Notes: generated from the sequence alone by a model not told the origin. 12,243 nucleotides of DNA from Thermoprotei archaeon (GCA_003649665.1 QMSL01000027.1:1-12243), one strand, 5' to 3'; counted from the first letter of the stretch, positions 4,910 through 12,243 are shown. Program-made: numbers and translations.

Positions 4910-7531
4910 TTCTCCTATCATGTTCTTAAGTACGACATATGTCAGTGGGTCCTCTAATCCATTTGCAATTCTTAGCGTAGTCAGTATCATTAAGCCTCCT
5001 AATTCTACGCTTAGCGTAGTCGAGTGGTGATTATGAATCCATCCCTCAAAGTATCCTGTTATTTCATCGTCAACGATTTCCTTACTTCCCTTTATACCTA
5101 GCTCCGGTAGTATATTCATGAACTCTACGCCCATTATATGACCATTCATGAACGGTTTTACTATACGCCTCCGTCTAGCATAATGAAAACCAGTAATCCA
5201 TCCTCCTCTAAGGGTCTCTATTTCGAATTTTCGACCATTAATTTCTATCCTCCCATTCTTAGTTATAATAACGATGCTTCTTCCTCCTTTGCGAATGTAA
5301 TCGATTAACGCTCTATCTATTCCTGTTGCTATAACTAGATCACAGCGGATGAGATCACTTTTACTTACTAATGGGAATATAGCCTCTTTAGGCCATACCC
5401 TGCTCACATCATATACTTTAACATTCTCCTCTCTTAACTTCTCTACTACATTCTCTGGTATAATGAATATCCTGTATTCGTTACTTGCGAGCACTTCCCC
5501 ACTTTTATCTAACAACTCTACCTTTAACTTAGCTTCCTTAACGTTATTAACATGAGGCATTCTTAGTCGAAGAGTCCCCAGTTCCTCAACACCATATGCC
5601 CCAATTTCTCCTATATTGAGGACCTTATATACCTCGTCGTTAATTTTGCATATTAAGGTTCCATCCTGTACGCTCTCTCCACTTATGTTAGAGCATAATA
5701 TGCTACAATGTAATATCTCTTGGGACCAAAATGTGTACCTTTGTAAAGGAATTATTAGTAGGATTGGACTATTTAATTTCGCTATATCCCTAATGCTAAT
5801 TCCCGGCTTCTCAGTATAATCAAAATTCAGGAGACCATTACATTCCCAGAATACGTCGTTAAGTTGTGTAATCACATATCCGGATATCTCCTTCCTACTC
5901 CTTATTTCCTCTATGGCTAACTTTAAGAGAGTATATGCATGCTTCTGTGTTTCAATAGCTAATTCTTCATAACTTTTCCATATCTCATCGAATTTTAGCT
6001 CTTTGTATCTTTCCATAAATCCTCTTGGACTTCCTGATTCCCATCCTCCTCTCGTATTCCTATGAATCTTTACGGGCAAACTCCAGAAACCTATTTCTGA
6101 TATTATTATAGGTTCCAGACCTGAAGGTCCCAGCGCCTTTTCATGAAAAGTGTAAGAAGGAGAGCCAATTATCTTATCTAGTTCTTCCTTAAAGGTTCCA
6201 ATTCTCTCGGGTAACTGGGGGTATATGTGAAAATCATTTATATCCGTGAATATGTGAGGTCCTCCTGAATTGTCGACTATAGGCCGGGATGGATCTAAAT
6301 TCTTCGTGATTTTGTAGAGATCGAGGAGCCACTTTCTGTCATCGGCCCTATCTATGTTTAATCCCCATCCTTCATTTGCAAGCCCCCATATTATTACGCA
6401 TGGGTGACCTCTATCCCTTCTGATCATGCTTCTAAGAGTTGCTAAATACTCCTTTCTTGACCTCCTACTATTTACCTCAGCATTTGGGACCTCTTCCCAT
6501 ACCATTATACCCTCCTCATCACATAAGTTAAGATATTGCTTACTGGGTACCTTTAAGTGAATTCTGACCAAGTTAAAGCGCATGTCCTTTATTGCCTTTA
6601 TCTTTTTCTTCAATATGGTTAGGGGGATACTGTAAATAGTACTTGGGTGGAAGTCCTGATCAAGAATACCGACTATATACACCGGACGGTTATTTATGAA
6701 TAGCTTGTTATCTTTTACTTCTATCTTTCTAAGTCCTATTCTGGTAAATACCTCATCAATTATTTCATCCCCTTTTATTAGCCTTAAATACACCTTATAG
6801 AGTGCTGGATTTGACGTACTCCATGGGGTTACCTTATCTAAAGTCGTTGAGATACTTACCTTGACCAAGTCCTCCTCTCTTACTCTGGGTAATTCCTTAC
6901 GTGAGATATGCCTCTTCCCGTAAGGGTCAATGATTTCCATCTCAACGAAGTATTTATCTACTATTATCTTAGGTAAATCCTTTATCTCGACATTAAACTT
7001 TATGTTTCTCTCCTCGAGCGATACCTCAGAGGAATACCTTGAGATGTATGAGCTACCTCTAAATTCTAAATATACGCTCTGCCATGGTCCTCCTACATAA
7101 CTATACCAAGATTGTTTTCCTATCAATGCCTCCCTTAATTCATCAGGCTTAGGTAAGTAAACGCGTAGCATTAGTACGTTATAGCCTTCACGAACGCTAT
7201 TCGTAACTTCGAATTCGAATTGTTCATAACCTCCCTCATGAGCTCCTATGTAAGTACCATTAAGCCATATATCACATCGCCAATTAACTGCCTCAAATAT
7301 AATGAAGGCTCTTCTCTTTCTGAGATCAATCTTAGGTAAATAGAATGTCCTAGCAAACCAGCCAACTCCATGATAGTTTTCATATTTAGGCAAGGCCTGC
7401 CAACATCCAGGTACCGTTATCTTATCCCAATCCTCAAATCTATCATGAAGATACCATCTCTCCGATATACCCCGGTCATTAGGATCTGGTTTGAAGTACC
7501 ATTCTCCATCTAGCAATATCTTTATTCTCAT
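4901..7531 (-). CDS. Glycoside hydrolase family 2 (beta-glycosidase)
   Basis: 876 residues from the chosen start. N-terminal jelly-roll sugar-binding domain (about 1-165, DGEWYF...VPGCWQ...W.ARTF...WLNG), Ig-like domain (about 166-268), and TIM barrel (about 270-585) with the general acid/base in IIWGLANEGWG (Glu387) and the nucleophile in IIISEIGFW (Glu479). These are the paired glutamates expected of retaining GH2 beta-galactosidases, glucuronidases and mannosidases; substrate not determined. The C-terminal ~290 residues include another beta-rich part and a Rossmann-like segment (DLVIATGIDRALIDYIRKGG, about 724-743) resembling the GATase-like domains of some beta-galactosidases. No signal peptide, so it is probably cytosolic and acts on imported oligosaccharides. 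A GTG three codons earlier (7540) is in frame, but AGGTG lies 6 nt before the ATG at 7531, which I prefer. Tail-to-tail 9-nt overlap with 4124-4909. Confidence 0.93.
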   Translation of the reverse strand: MRIKILLDGEWYFKPDPNDRGISERWYLHDRFEDWDKITVPGCWQALPKYENYHGVGWFARTFYLPKIDLRKRRAFIIFEAVNWRCDIWLNGTYIGAHEGGYEQFEFEVTNSVREGYNVLMLRVYLPKPDELREALIGKQSWYSYVGGPWQSVYLEFRGSSYISRYSSEVSLEERNIKFNVEIKDLPKIIVDKYFVEMEIIDPYGKRHISRKELPRVREEDLVKVSISTTLDKVTPWSTSNPALYKVYLRLIKGDEIIDEVFTRIGLRKIEVKDNKLFINNRPVYIVGILDQDFHPSTIYSIPLTILKKKIKAIKDMRFNLVRIHLKVPSKQYLNLCDEEGIMVWEEVPNAEVNSRRSRKEYLATLRSMIRRDRGHPCVIIWGLANEGWGLNIDRADDRKWLLDLYKITKNLDPSRPIVDNSGGPHIFTDINDFHIYPQLPERIGTFKEELDKIIGSPSYTFHEKALGPSGLEPIIISEIGFWSLPVKIHRNTRGGWESGSPRGFMERYKELKFDEIWKSYEELAIETQKHAYTLLKLAIEEIRSRKEISGYVITQLNDVFWECNGLLNFDYTEKPGISIRDIAKLNSPILLIIPLQRYTFWSQEILHCSILCSNISGESVQDGTLICKINDEVYKVLNIGEIGAYGVEELGTLRLRMPHVNNVKEAKLKVELLDKSGEVLASNEYRIFIIPENVVEKLREENVKVYDVSRVWPKEAIFPLVSKSDLIRCDLVIATGIDRALIDYIRKGGRSIVIITKNGRIEINGRKFEIETLRGGWITGFHYARRRRIVKPFMNGHIMGVEFMNILPELGIKGSKEIVDDEITGYFEGWIHNHHSTTLSVELGGLMILTTLRIANGLEDPLTYVVLKNMIGELT
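5005..5019. repeat. Short inverted repeat inside the GH2 3' end
   Basis: CTACGCTTAGCGTAG has 7-bp perfect arms around one base. Its right half, CTTAGCGTAGTC (5010-5021), also occurs as a direct copy at 4971-4982, 39 nt away, encoding TTLS and TTLR on the minus strand. It may be chance within coding sequence. Confidence 0.35.
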
Positions 7532-7571
7532 TGACTCCACCTGTATTCCGCAGAGTTAATTTACATACGTG

Positions 7572-7594
7572 CTTTAATATGCTTTTTAATAATA
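7572..7594 (-). promoter_or_regulatory. TATA-like promoter region of the GH2 gene
   Basis: In the 91-nt gap between the HD gene and the GH2 ATG, the minus strand reads TATTATTAAAAAGC followed by ATATTAAAGC, a near-repeated A/T element 40-60 nt upstream of the start. It suggests that the GH2 gene has its own promoter. Confidence 0.4.
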
Positions 7595-7622
7595 TCTTGA
7601 GATCTTTACTGTTCTTTCAAAC

Positions 7623-8420
7623 TTAAACTACCGTTTCCTCCATCGACGTACTTAATTCTATTAAGTTCTCTATCCCTGATGTCCTTACCTTTAGCATGAA
7701 TACGTTTTCTATCTGAAAGAGTCCTGCTGGATTTCTCATCTCGACTAATATCTTTATGGGCTTCTCCTCACCACGTCCTATGTATACACGCTTTATGGCA
7801 AGAGCAGAAACAGCATGAATATCTGCCTTACCCAGCCTATAGGGGACTCTAGCCCTCCCTTCAGCCATATCAGTACCATCTGCTACTTTTACTACACCTG
7901 CTTCGAGAGTAAGTGCTTGTACTCTCTCGTCATGCGCATAAATTATATGTAGGATCTCCTGCCTTATTTCAAACATCTTATATCTAGGAACTAACTGAGG
8001 TAAAATTCTATCAAGTATTGGCCTTGCTAGAATACATCCATGAATATGGTGATTATCCCTATGTATCGCATTCCCTATATCATGGAGGTATGCGCCGATC
8101 ATTACTACTAATTTCGCTAATCTTACGTTAGGAACGACCTTATCTCTTATCGTGGTTGGTACTATTCCTGACTCTATCAGTAGATCGAGCAGTTCTAGTG
8201 CAGCTCCTGCAACTATTCTGGCATGAACAACTCCATGGTCATTGTACTTAAGTCTAGTCACTGCCATCACATTTGCCATCTTCATAAGATCTTGTATTTC
8301 TTCATCCTCTTCTAGGACCATATATGCTTTCTCAAGAAGGGAGTCCTGAGTTACATGTTTTATTATAAGATCTGGACCCACTACCTCCAAATAATTCCCC
8401 ATAAGAAGCTTAAGGTACAT
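7623..8420 (-). CDS. HD-domain phosphohydrolase
   Basis: 265 residues. Metal-dependent HD superfamily with a clear ligand series: NDHGVVH (His62, His66), YLHDIGNAIHRDNHHIHG (His113-Asp114 plus His120/124/125/127), HIIYAHDE (His158, His163), and VADGTDMAEGRAR (Asp181). The last motif is typical of archaeal HD proteins that hydrolyse phosphoester bonds of nucleotides or related molecules; the substrate is not evident. A ~60-residue C-terminal alpha/beta extension (about 205-265) follows the HD core. It starts 30 nt after the inositol-phosphate synthase stop, so co-transcription is likely. No ribosome site precedes the ATG at 8420, so it may be translated leaderless or from a weak site; ATG at codon 7 is an alternative start. 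The link with inositol metabolism is position only. Confidence 0.88.
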   Translation of the reverse strand: MYLKLLMGNYLEVVGPDLIIKHVTQDSLLEKAYMVLEEDEEIQDLMKMANVMAVTRLKYNDHGVVHARIVAGAALELLDLLIESGIVPTTIRDKVVPNVRLAKLVVMIGAYLHDIGNAIHRDNHHIHGCILARPILDRILPQLVPRYKMFEIRQEILHIIYAHDERVQALTLEAGVVKVADGTDMAEGRARVPYRLGKADIHAVSALAIKRVYIGRGEEKPIKILVEMRNPAGLFQIENVFMLKVRTSGIENLIELSTSMEETVV

Positions 8421-8450
8421 GTTAAATAAATAGTGATTTTTACATAGCGC

Positions 8451-9515
8451 CTATCTTTCCCTCTTTCCCTCAATGAACTCTATTACCCATTGTTTTGCCA
8501 CATGTGGCGGCGCGTGTACTGGCGGGTTCTTAAATGCCCAAGCGCTAACGCTGATCAATGGCCCTCCTATTCCTCTATCAAGCGCGAGCTTTACAAGGCG
8601 TACTACATCAACCATCATTCCCGCTGAATTGAATGGATCGTAAACTTCAAGCATTACTTCAATTCTAAACGGTACGTCTCCAAACTTCCTTCCTTCTATT
8701 ACCATATGTGCTATCTTCTTAGAGCCAAGGAATGGAATGTACGCTACAGGCGCAATATAGGCGTTGAAATCATGAGTAGCCATTTGTTTCACAGCTCTCG
8801 TCTTGGTATGCTCCTTCCCCTCCCTTCTATACATAAGGTTAGCGAAATCAGGCGTACCTCCTACATTTATTTGATAGGTGTTCTCTATTTTGGCACCTCT
8901 TAGATCTATTAGATTAACTAGCGTCTTATGTAATACTGTAGCCCCGATCTGATTTTGCACATCATCTCCAGCAAGCGGGACATTCATTTTCATGAATCTC
9001 CTCTGCCATTCCTCGCTTGAAGCTATAGGCGCTGGCATTGCATTGATGAATGCGACTCCTGCCTTCATGGCCTGTTCAGCATAATAACTTGCGGCCTTCA
9101 CAGCACCAGTCGGCAAGTAGCATATTGCAATCTCTGCACCATAATCCTTTAATGCCTTAGCTACATCCACTTCTTTCTCGTCACTTACCTGTATTAATGT
9201 GCCCTTTAAATGGGAGTCTACTCCATCAAGAACTGGTCCCTTTAAGACTGGTACGTCTAGCTTTGGAACTTCCGTTATCTTTAACGCATTATTAGGAGGA
9301 GCGAATATTGCTTCAGCTAGGTCTTTACCAACTTTATTCTTATCTACATCAAATGCTACTACGAATTCTATATCTGTGACCTTATATCCTGCTACATCGG
9401 GAAAAGCAACTCCAACTACGTTCTCTCCTCCTTTTTGCTTGTAGTAATAAACACCTTGTACTAGCGCTGATGCGCAATTTCCCACGCCAATTATCGCAAC
9501 CCTTATTTTCCCCAC
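8451..9515 (-). CDS. ino1: Myo-inositol-1-phosphate synthase
   Basis: 354 residues. NAD-dependent isomerisation of glucose 6-phosphate to inositol 1-phosphate in the cytosol. In archaea the product supplies archaetidylinositol lipids and, in many hyperthermophiles, the solute di-myo-inositol phosphate. Rossmann motif IGVGNCAS (9-16); GDDVQNQIGA (183-192); HTKTRAV (236-242), holding the lysine of the family's catalytic loop; EVYDPFNSAGM (290-300); and RLVKLALDRGIGGP (306-319), all matching the archaeal/actinobacterial branch. The usual GGNTDF motif reads GGTPDF (219-224), an unusual variant. The start is GTG, supported by TTAGGTG 5 nt upstream. A TATA-like box at 9549-9557 lies just past the previous gene, so it probably has its own promoter. 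The next gene follows at 30 nt. Confidence 0.95.
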   Translation of the reverse strand: MGKIRVAIIGVGNCASALVQGVYYYKQKGGENVVGVAFPDVAGYKVTDIEFVVAFDVDKNKVGKDLAEAIFAPPNNALKITEVPKLDVPVLKGPVLDGVDSHLKGTLIQVSDEKEVDVAKALKDYGAEIAICYLPTGAVKAASYYAEQAMKAGVAFINAMPAPIASSEEWQRRFMKMNVPLAGDDVQNQIGATVLHKTLVNLIDLRGAKIENTYQINVGGTPDFANLMYRREGKEHTKTRAVKQMATHDFNAYIAPVAYIPFLGSKKIAHMVIEGRKFGDVPFRIEVMLEVYDPFNSAGMMVDVVRLVKLALDRGIGGPLISVSAWAFKNPPVHAPPHVAKQWVIEFIEGKRER

Positions 9516-9548
9516 TTTCGCACCTAACTACTTATATTAATAACTGTG

Positions 9549-9557
9549 AATATAAAT
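9549..9557 (-). promoter_or_regulatory. TATA-like box of ino1
   Basis: The minus strand reads ATTTATATT about 34-42 nt before the GTG start at 9515 and only 7 nt beyond the stop of the radical SAM gene. The spacing fits an archaeal core promoter with a short leader carrying the AGGTG ribosome site. Confidence 0.5.
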
Positions 9558-9563
9558 CTTCCC

Positions 9564-10583
9564 CTATAGTACAGGCCTGGCAATTATTATGTTATCCTTC
9601 ACTCTTATCACTTTAACTTTAACCTCCGCTCCTAGAGGAATCCACTTCGCATCGACTACTGTAATAGCTCTTCCCCTAGCTATAGCTATCTTCTCTCCCC
9701 TTAACCATCCAGGCGCTACAACTCTTACGTCGATCTTCTCGCCTAACTTGAACGGTATTGGCAATGCTCTCCTCTTATGAATTCCAAAGTCATCTGGACT
9801 AAGGATTAATTTTACGTTATATCTCCTCTCAAGAGCCCTAAGCCTTCGATAGAACTCCTTCCAACTCATTGGTCTTACTCCCTTAGGCTTCCTGCCATGT
9901 TTGTGAGCCTCATATTTCTGTATTCCTAAGGGCGGCCATTTCTTTCCTGCTCCTATTTTTAACGTAAACTCTATAATTCTTGGTATTTCATCATCATTCA
10001 GTCCTGGGACCCATACTGGCGCTATTAGTAAATCAATCTTCGTATCAACAATCATCTGTGCTAGCTCCATTATTCTTTCCACATCATACCACTCGGTATT
10101 AGATAACCATCTCGCTACCTCTGGATCTAATGCATCTATGGAAAGATTTATTCTCGAAAGTCCCGCATCTTCAAGATCGTAGATAAGATCTTCCCTAAGG
10201 AGTGCTCCATGTGTCTGTAGCGATATTACTTCTACGCCCTTTATGTTAGCTAATTCTTGGACTAAATCTACTAAGTAAGGATATGTAAGCGGGTCCCCCA
10301 CTGTGTCTATATGAGCTTCTATCTTTTCCTCTCCTTTCCACATCACAATCCATTTAAAATAATCTACTAAATACTCAAGGTCAACTAAGTATTCACATAT
10401 TCGCCTTCTAGAGTTAGGTCCTGCGTCCGTTGAACAGAAAATACATGAAAGCGGGCATATGGAAGTAGGTCTAACCTGGATTACATTAGTTCCCCTATCT
10501 ATTAAACCGAAAGCTACTGTACCCACTAGAGGTATCTCAGATTCGTAATCTATTCGAACTAACTCCCTATTCCATATCCTCAT
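9564..10583 (-). CDS. Radical SAM protein with C-terminal TRAM domain
   Basis: 339 residues. The [4Fe-4S]-binding CPLSCIFC motif (Cys43, 47, 50) is the classical CxxxCxxC of radical SAM enzymes. TVGDPLTYPYL (94-104) fills the SAM-binding GGE position, and INLSIDALDPEVA (145-157) fits a later barrel strand. Residues ~272-338 (PIPFKLGEKIDVRVVAPGWL to the end) form a small beta-barrel matching a TRAM domain, a predicted RNA-binding fold found in MiaB/RumA-type RNA-modifying enzymes. It resembles the archaeal COG2100 group of uncharacterised radical SAM proteins. The TRAM fold suggests an RNA substrate; this is an inference. Near the domain boundary GIHKRR may be a basic linker. The ATG follows AAGGAA. 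The gene lies 36 nt after stomatin, likely in the same transcript. Confidence 0.9.
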   Translation of the reverse strand: MRIWNRELVRIDYESEIPLVGTVAFGLIDRGTNVIQVRPTSICPLSCIFCSTDAGPNSRRRICEYLVDLEYLVDYFKWIVMWKGEEKIEAHIDTVGDPLTYPYLVDLVQELANIKGVEVISLQTHGALLREDLIYDLEDAGLSRINLSIDALDPEVARWLSNTEWYDVERIMELAQMIVDTKIDLLIAPVWVPGLNDDEIPRIIEFTLKIGAGKKWPPLGIQKYEAHKHGRKPKGVRPMSWKEFYRRLRALERRYNVKLILSPDDFGIHKRRALPIPFKLGEKIDVRVVAPGWLRGEKIAIARGRAITVVDAKWIPLGAEVKVKVIRVKDNIIIARPVL

Positions 10584-10619
10584 CTTCTTTCCTTAGAAAA
10601 AGACGCTAAGTTATGAAGT

Positions 10620-11549
10620 TTATGCTTCTGTCTTCTTCTCTTCCTTGACGAATGGTGTTGTAATGAACCTCTTAAATGGCTCTATTAAGGATGTGAGTTC
10701 CATTGGTATGAGAAGCTTAGTTGAAGGACTTGCTGCTAACTCCCTGAACATATCGAGATACTGAAGCGCTAATGTACGACTATCCAACTTTAAGGCAACA
10801 TTATTTACCTTTTCAAGCGCTAGTGCTAAACCTTCCGCTCTCAATATTGCCGCTCTTTTCTCTCCCTCCGCCTTCAGTATTATTGCTTGTTTTTCTCCCT
10901 CTGCTTTCAATATTGCCGCCTGCTTCTCTCCCTCAGCTACACGTATTGCAGCTTCTCTCTTTCCTTCGGCTTGTATGATCATTGCTCGTCTCTCTCTTTC
11001 AGCACTCATCTGTTTTATCATAGCTTCCTGCACATCTCTTGGTGGTAATATCTCCCTTATCTCAACGCTAGTAACTTTAACGCCCCATCTCTGAGTTACC
11101 TCATCTAATTTAGTTCTAAGCACTTGATTTATGTACTCCCTCTTGGCTAGTACCTCATCGAGTTCTATATCGCCAACAACGGCTCTTAGTGTAGTAGTTG
11201 CTATTCCAGTAGCAGCACCTACGAAATCCCTTACCTCAATTACCGACTTTAATGGATCAAAAACCTTGAAGTATATTAGTAGATCTATATCTACTGGTGC
11301 GTTATCTTTAGTGATACAAGTCTGTCTCTGAACCTCTATATACTGCTCTCTTAAGTCCACCCTTATCCCGCGATCTATGAATGGTATTAAAAGGACAAGT
11401 CCTGGTCCTCGTACTCCAACGAGCCTACCCATTCTTAGCACTACTAACCTTTCGTACTCTGGAACTATCCTTATAGATGACGCTATAATAGAGAATATTA
11501 TCGCTAAAACTATTCCTAATACTAGTAGGGTAAATGGAGTTATGATCAT
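10620..11549 (-). CDS. Stomatin/SPFH-family membrane protein
   Basis: 309 residues. One N-terminal membrane segment (about 5-25), then a SPFH/band-7 domain (about 26-185; VVLRMGRLVGVRGPGLVLLIPFID), then a coiled coil built from four copies of an 11-residue unit (consensus AEGEKxAAILK, about 194-237). The C-terminal region STKLLIPMELTSLIEP (276-291) corresponds to the segment that, in the Pyrococcus PH1511 stomatin, is cut by its operon partner PH1510. Members oligomerise on the membrane and organise microdomains or protease access. The partner is here: the NfeD-type gene ends 76 nt upstream. The ATG follows GGGAG closely. A TATA-like box at 11579-11585 and a palindrome at 11590-11609 suggest its own, possibly regulated, promoter. 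The short C-terminal tail is charged. Confidence 0.95.
   Translation of the reverse strand: MIITPFTLLVLGIVLAIIFSIIASSIRIVPEYERLVVLRMGRLVGVRGPGLVLLIPFIDRGIRVDLREQYIEVQRQTCITKDNAPVDIDLLIYFKVFDPLKSVIEVRDFVGAATGIATTTLRAVVGDIELDEVLAKREYINQVLRTKLDEVTQRWGVKVTSVEIREILPPRDVQEAMIKQMSAERERRAMIIQAEGKREAAIRVAEGEKQAAILKAEGEKQAIILKAEGEKRAAILRAEGLALALEKVNNVALKLDSRTLALQYLDMFRELAASPSTKLLIPMELTSLIEPFKRFITTPFVKEEKKTEA
10839..10970 (-). repeat. Four tandem 33-nt units in the stomatin coiled coil
   Basis: Four consecutive 33-nt units encode AEGKREAAIRV, AEGEKQAAILK, AEGEKQAIILK and AEGEKRAAILR, followed by a fifth partial AEG. An 11-residue period suits a right-handed or hendecad coiled coil. Nucleotide copies have drifted at third positions, so the repeat is old and kept at the protein level. 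Unit number could vary between relatives. Confidence 0.85.
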
Positions 11550-11578
11550 TCTCCCTTCCCACTCATCTAAAGTTTAGG

Positions 11579-11585
11579 TATATAT
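11579..11585 (-). promoter_or_regulatory. TATA-like box of the stomatin gene
   Basis: The minus strand reads ATATATA, 30-36 nt before the ATG at 11549. The nearby palindrome at 11590-11609 abuts its upstream side, where a BRE or operator would be expected. Confidence 0.45.
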
Positions 11586-11589
11586 GCTA

Positions 11590-11609
11590 TTAAAAGTATA
11601 TACTTTTAA
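11590..11609. promoter_or_regulatory. Perfect 20-bp palindrome, candidate operator
   Basis: TTAAAAGTAT followed by its exact reverse complement ATACTTTTAA, with no spacer, in the 76-nt gap between the NfeD-type gene and stomatin. It lies 4 bp upstream of the TATA-like box. The 10-bp half-sites suit a dimeric regulator. It also contains TATATA itself and could instead help end the upstream transcript, since the minus strand ends in CTTTTAA. Confidence 0.5.
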
Positions 11610-11625
11610 CGCCTAGGTATTTAGT

Positions 11626-12243
11626 CTAACTCTTATCTTCCTTCTCTACGACCAATGTAAGTCCCTCTACCTTGACAACTTTAACTTTAGAGCCAGCTTC
11701 TATCCATCCTCTTACGCTTACAGCTGACCATTCCTCTCCTTCAAGGTATACAACGCCTTTCTCTACCTCTCCAATTCTAGTTCTAGCTATTCCAATCTTG
11801 CCTACTAGATCCTCTATCGTCTTTGGTTTTCTTCTTAATGCACTCCTTATCTTTATGCTTAAGAACGTTAAAACTCCAAACGTTAATGCTAGTAATGCGA
11901 TGGCTATTGCCATCATATGTGTGGCACTTACATATGGCTCATTCCTGTATGCAAGGGCCATTGCTATCAACAATAGTACTAACCCAGTGCCTCCGAATAT
12001 CTGTAATCCTGGTTGTGCAAGCTCTGCTATAAGGAATGCTATTCCCGCTGCCGTTAATGTTAATATCAATAGACTCGTTCCTATCAAGCCTAGACCATAT
12101 AATCCCAATATCGCTAATATTGTTCCTATAATTCCCCAACCTTGAAATCCTGTTACAATGAGTTCGAAGCCTATAAGAACGAGGCCAGTAATTATGAGGA
12201 GAATTGCAATTGATGGATCTGAAATTACTGAAAGAAACTCTTC
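11626..12243 (-). CDS. NfeD-type membrane protein, stomatin-operon protease partner (5' partial)
   Basis: The frame is open to the right edge, giving 205 visible C-terminal residues; the start is outside. The first visible residues, EEFLSVISDPSIAILLIITG, match the junction after the ClpP-like serine protease domain of long NfeD proteins, so the missing part probably holds that protease domain. About five hydrophobic segments follow. The last ~60 residues (TIEDLVGKIGIARTRIGEVEKG to VVEKEDKS) form the NfeD OB-fold, facing the cytosol. In Pyrococcus the equivalent protein (PH1510) cleaves the stomatin encoded next to it; the same gene order here supports that role. A TTG at 12108 could look like a start, but the homologous sequence upstream shows it is internal. 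The stop is TAG at 11626. Confidence 0.9.
   Translation of the reverse strand, partial: EEFLSVISDPSIAILLIITGLVLIGFELIVTGFQGWGIIGTILAILGLYGLGLIGTSLLILTLTAAGIAFLIAELAQPGLQIFGGTGLVLLLIAMALAYRNEPYVSATHMMAIAIALLALTFGVLTFLSIKIRSALRRKPKTIEDLVGKIGIARTRIGEVEKGVVYLEGEEWSAVSVRGWIEAGSKVKVVKVEGLTLVVEKEDKS

Noticed and set aside
7532..7540. GTG at 7540 as start of the GH2 gene
   Set aside because: The GTG forms part of the AGGTG ribosome site itself; the ATG at 7531 lies 6 nt after that site.
10839..10970. Tandem repeats as a possible CRISPR or mobile array
   Set aside because: The 33-nt units are in frame inside the stomatin coiled coil with no spacers; they are a protein repeat.
12106..12108. TTG at 12108 as start of the NfeD gene
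   Set aside because: The frame upstream stays open for 45 codons to the edge and encodes sequence typical of long NfeD proteins, and no ribosome site precedes the TTG.
11672..12145. 157-codon plus-strand frame
   Set aside because: It is antisense to the NfeD gene, whose OB-fold and membrane segments are clear. The peptide is P/N/T-rich shadow sequence.

Overview
The window looks like a chromosomal segment of a hyperthermophilic or thermophilic archaeon, most likely a Thermoproteota (crenarchaeal-type) lineage. This is inferred from AT-rich, TATA-box-like motifs about 30-45 nt before several genes, short leaders with GGTG/GGAG-type ribosome sites, frequent GTG/TTG starts, K/E-rich proteins, and archaeal-style families: an archaeal phosphohexomutase with a DRDADR loop, inositol-1-phosphate synthase, a radical SAM-TRAM protein, and a stomatin plus membrane-protease pair. 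I cannot name the genus. No tRNA, rRNA, CRISPR array, insertion sequence or phage gene is visible.

Layout, right to left, because all confident genes but one lie on the minus strand. The right edge (11626-12243) holds the C-terminal half of a long NfeD-type membrane protein whose start is outside the window. It is followed by stomatin/SPFH (10620-11549), with a perfect 20-bp palindrome and a TATA-like box between them. Next come a radical SAM enzyme with a C-terminal TRAM domain (9564-10583), myo-inositol-1-phosphate synthase (8451-9515, GTG start, own TATA box), an HD-domain phosphohydrolase (7623-8420) and a large GH2 glycoside hydrolase (4901-7531). The single plus-strand gene (4124-4909) encodes a membrane protein with a zinc ribbon and a PH-like domain. 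It overlaps the GH2 gene tail to tail by 9 nt and shares a divergent promoter region with a phosphohexomutase (2559-3980).

The left third holds a YkgJ-like cysteine-cluster protein (1746-2207) and a tandem pair of coiled-coil paralogues (970-1683 and 396-962). The first paralogue carries a four-cysteine N-terminal module. Two stretches without a confident gene (1-395 and 2208-2558) contain chains of short, protein-like minus-strand frames broken by stops or frame changes, and may be decayed genes.

Functional themes: membrane protein quality control (stomatin plus NfeD protease); sugar-phosphate and inositol metabolism feeding archaeal lipids, compatible solutes or glycans (phosphohexomutase, inositol-phosphate synthase); glycan breakdown (GH2); and an uncharacterised YkgJ-like plus coiled-coil cluster. 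That cluster is the best candidate here for something undescribed, because the paralogues have helical-hairpin modules reminiscent of the CdvA division protein but lack its N-terminal barrel.
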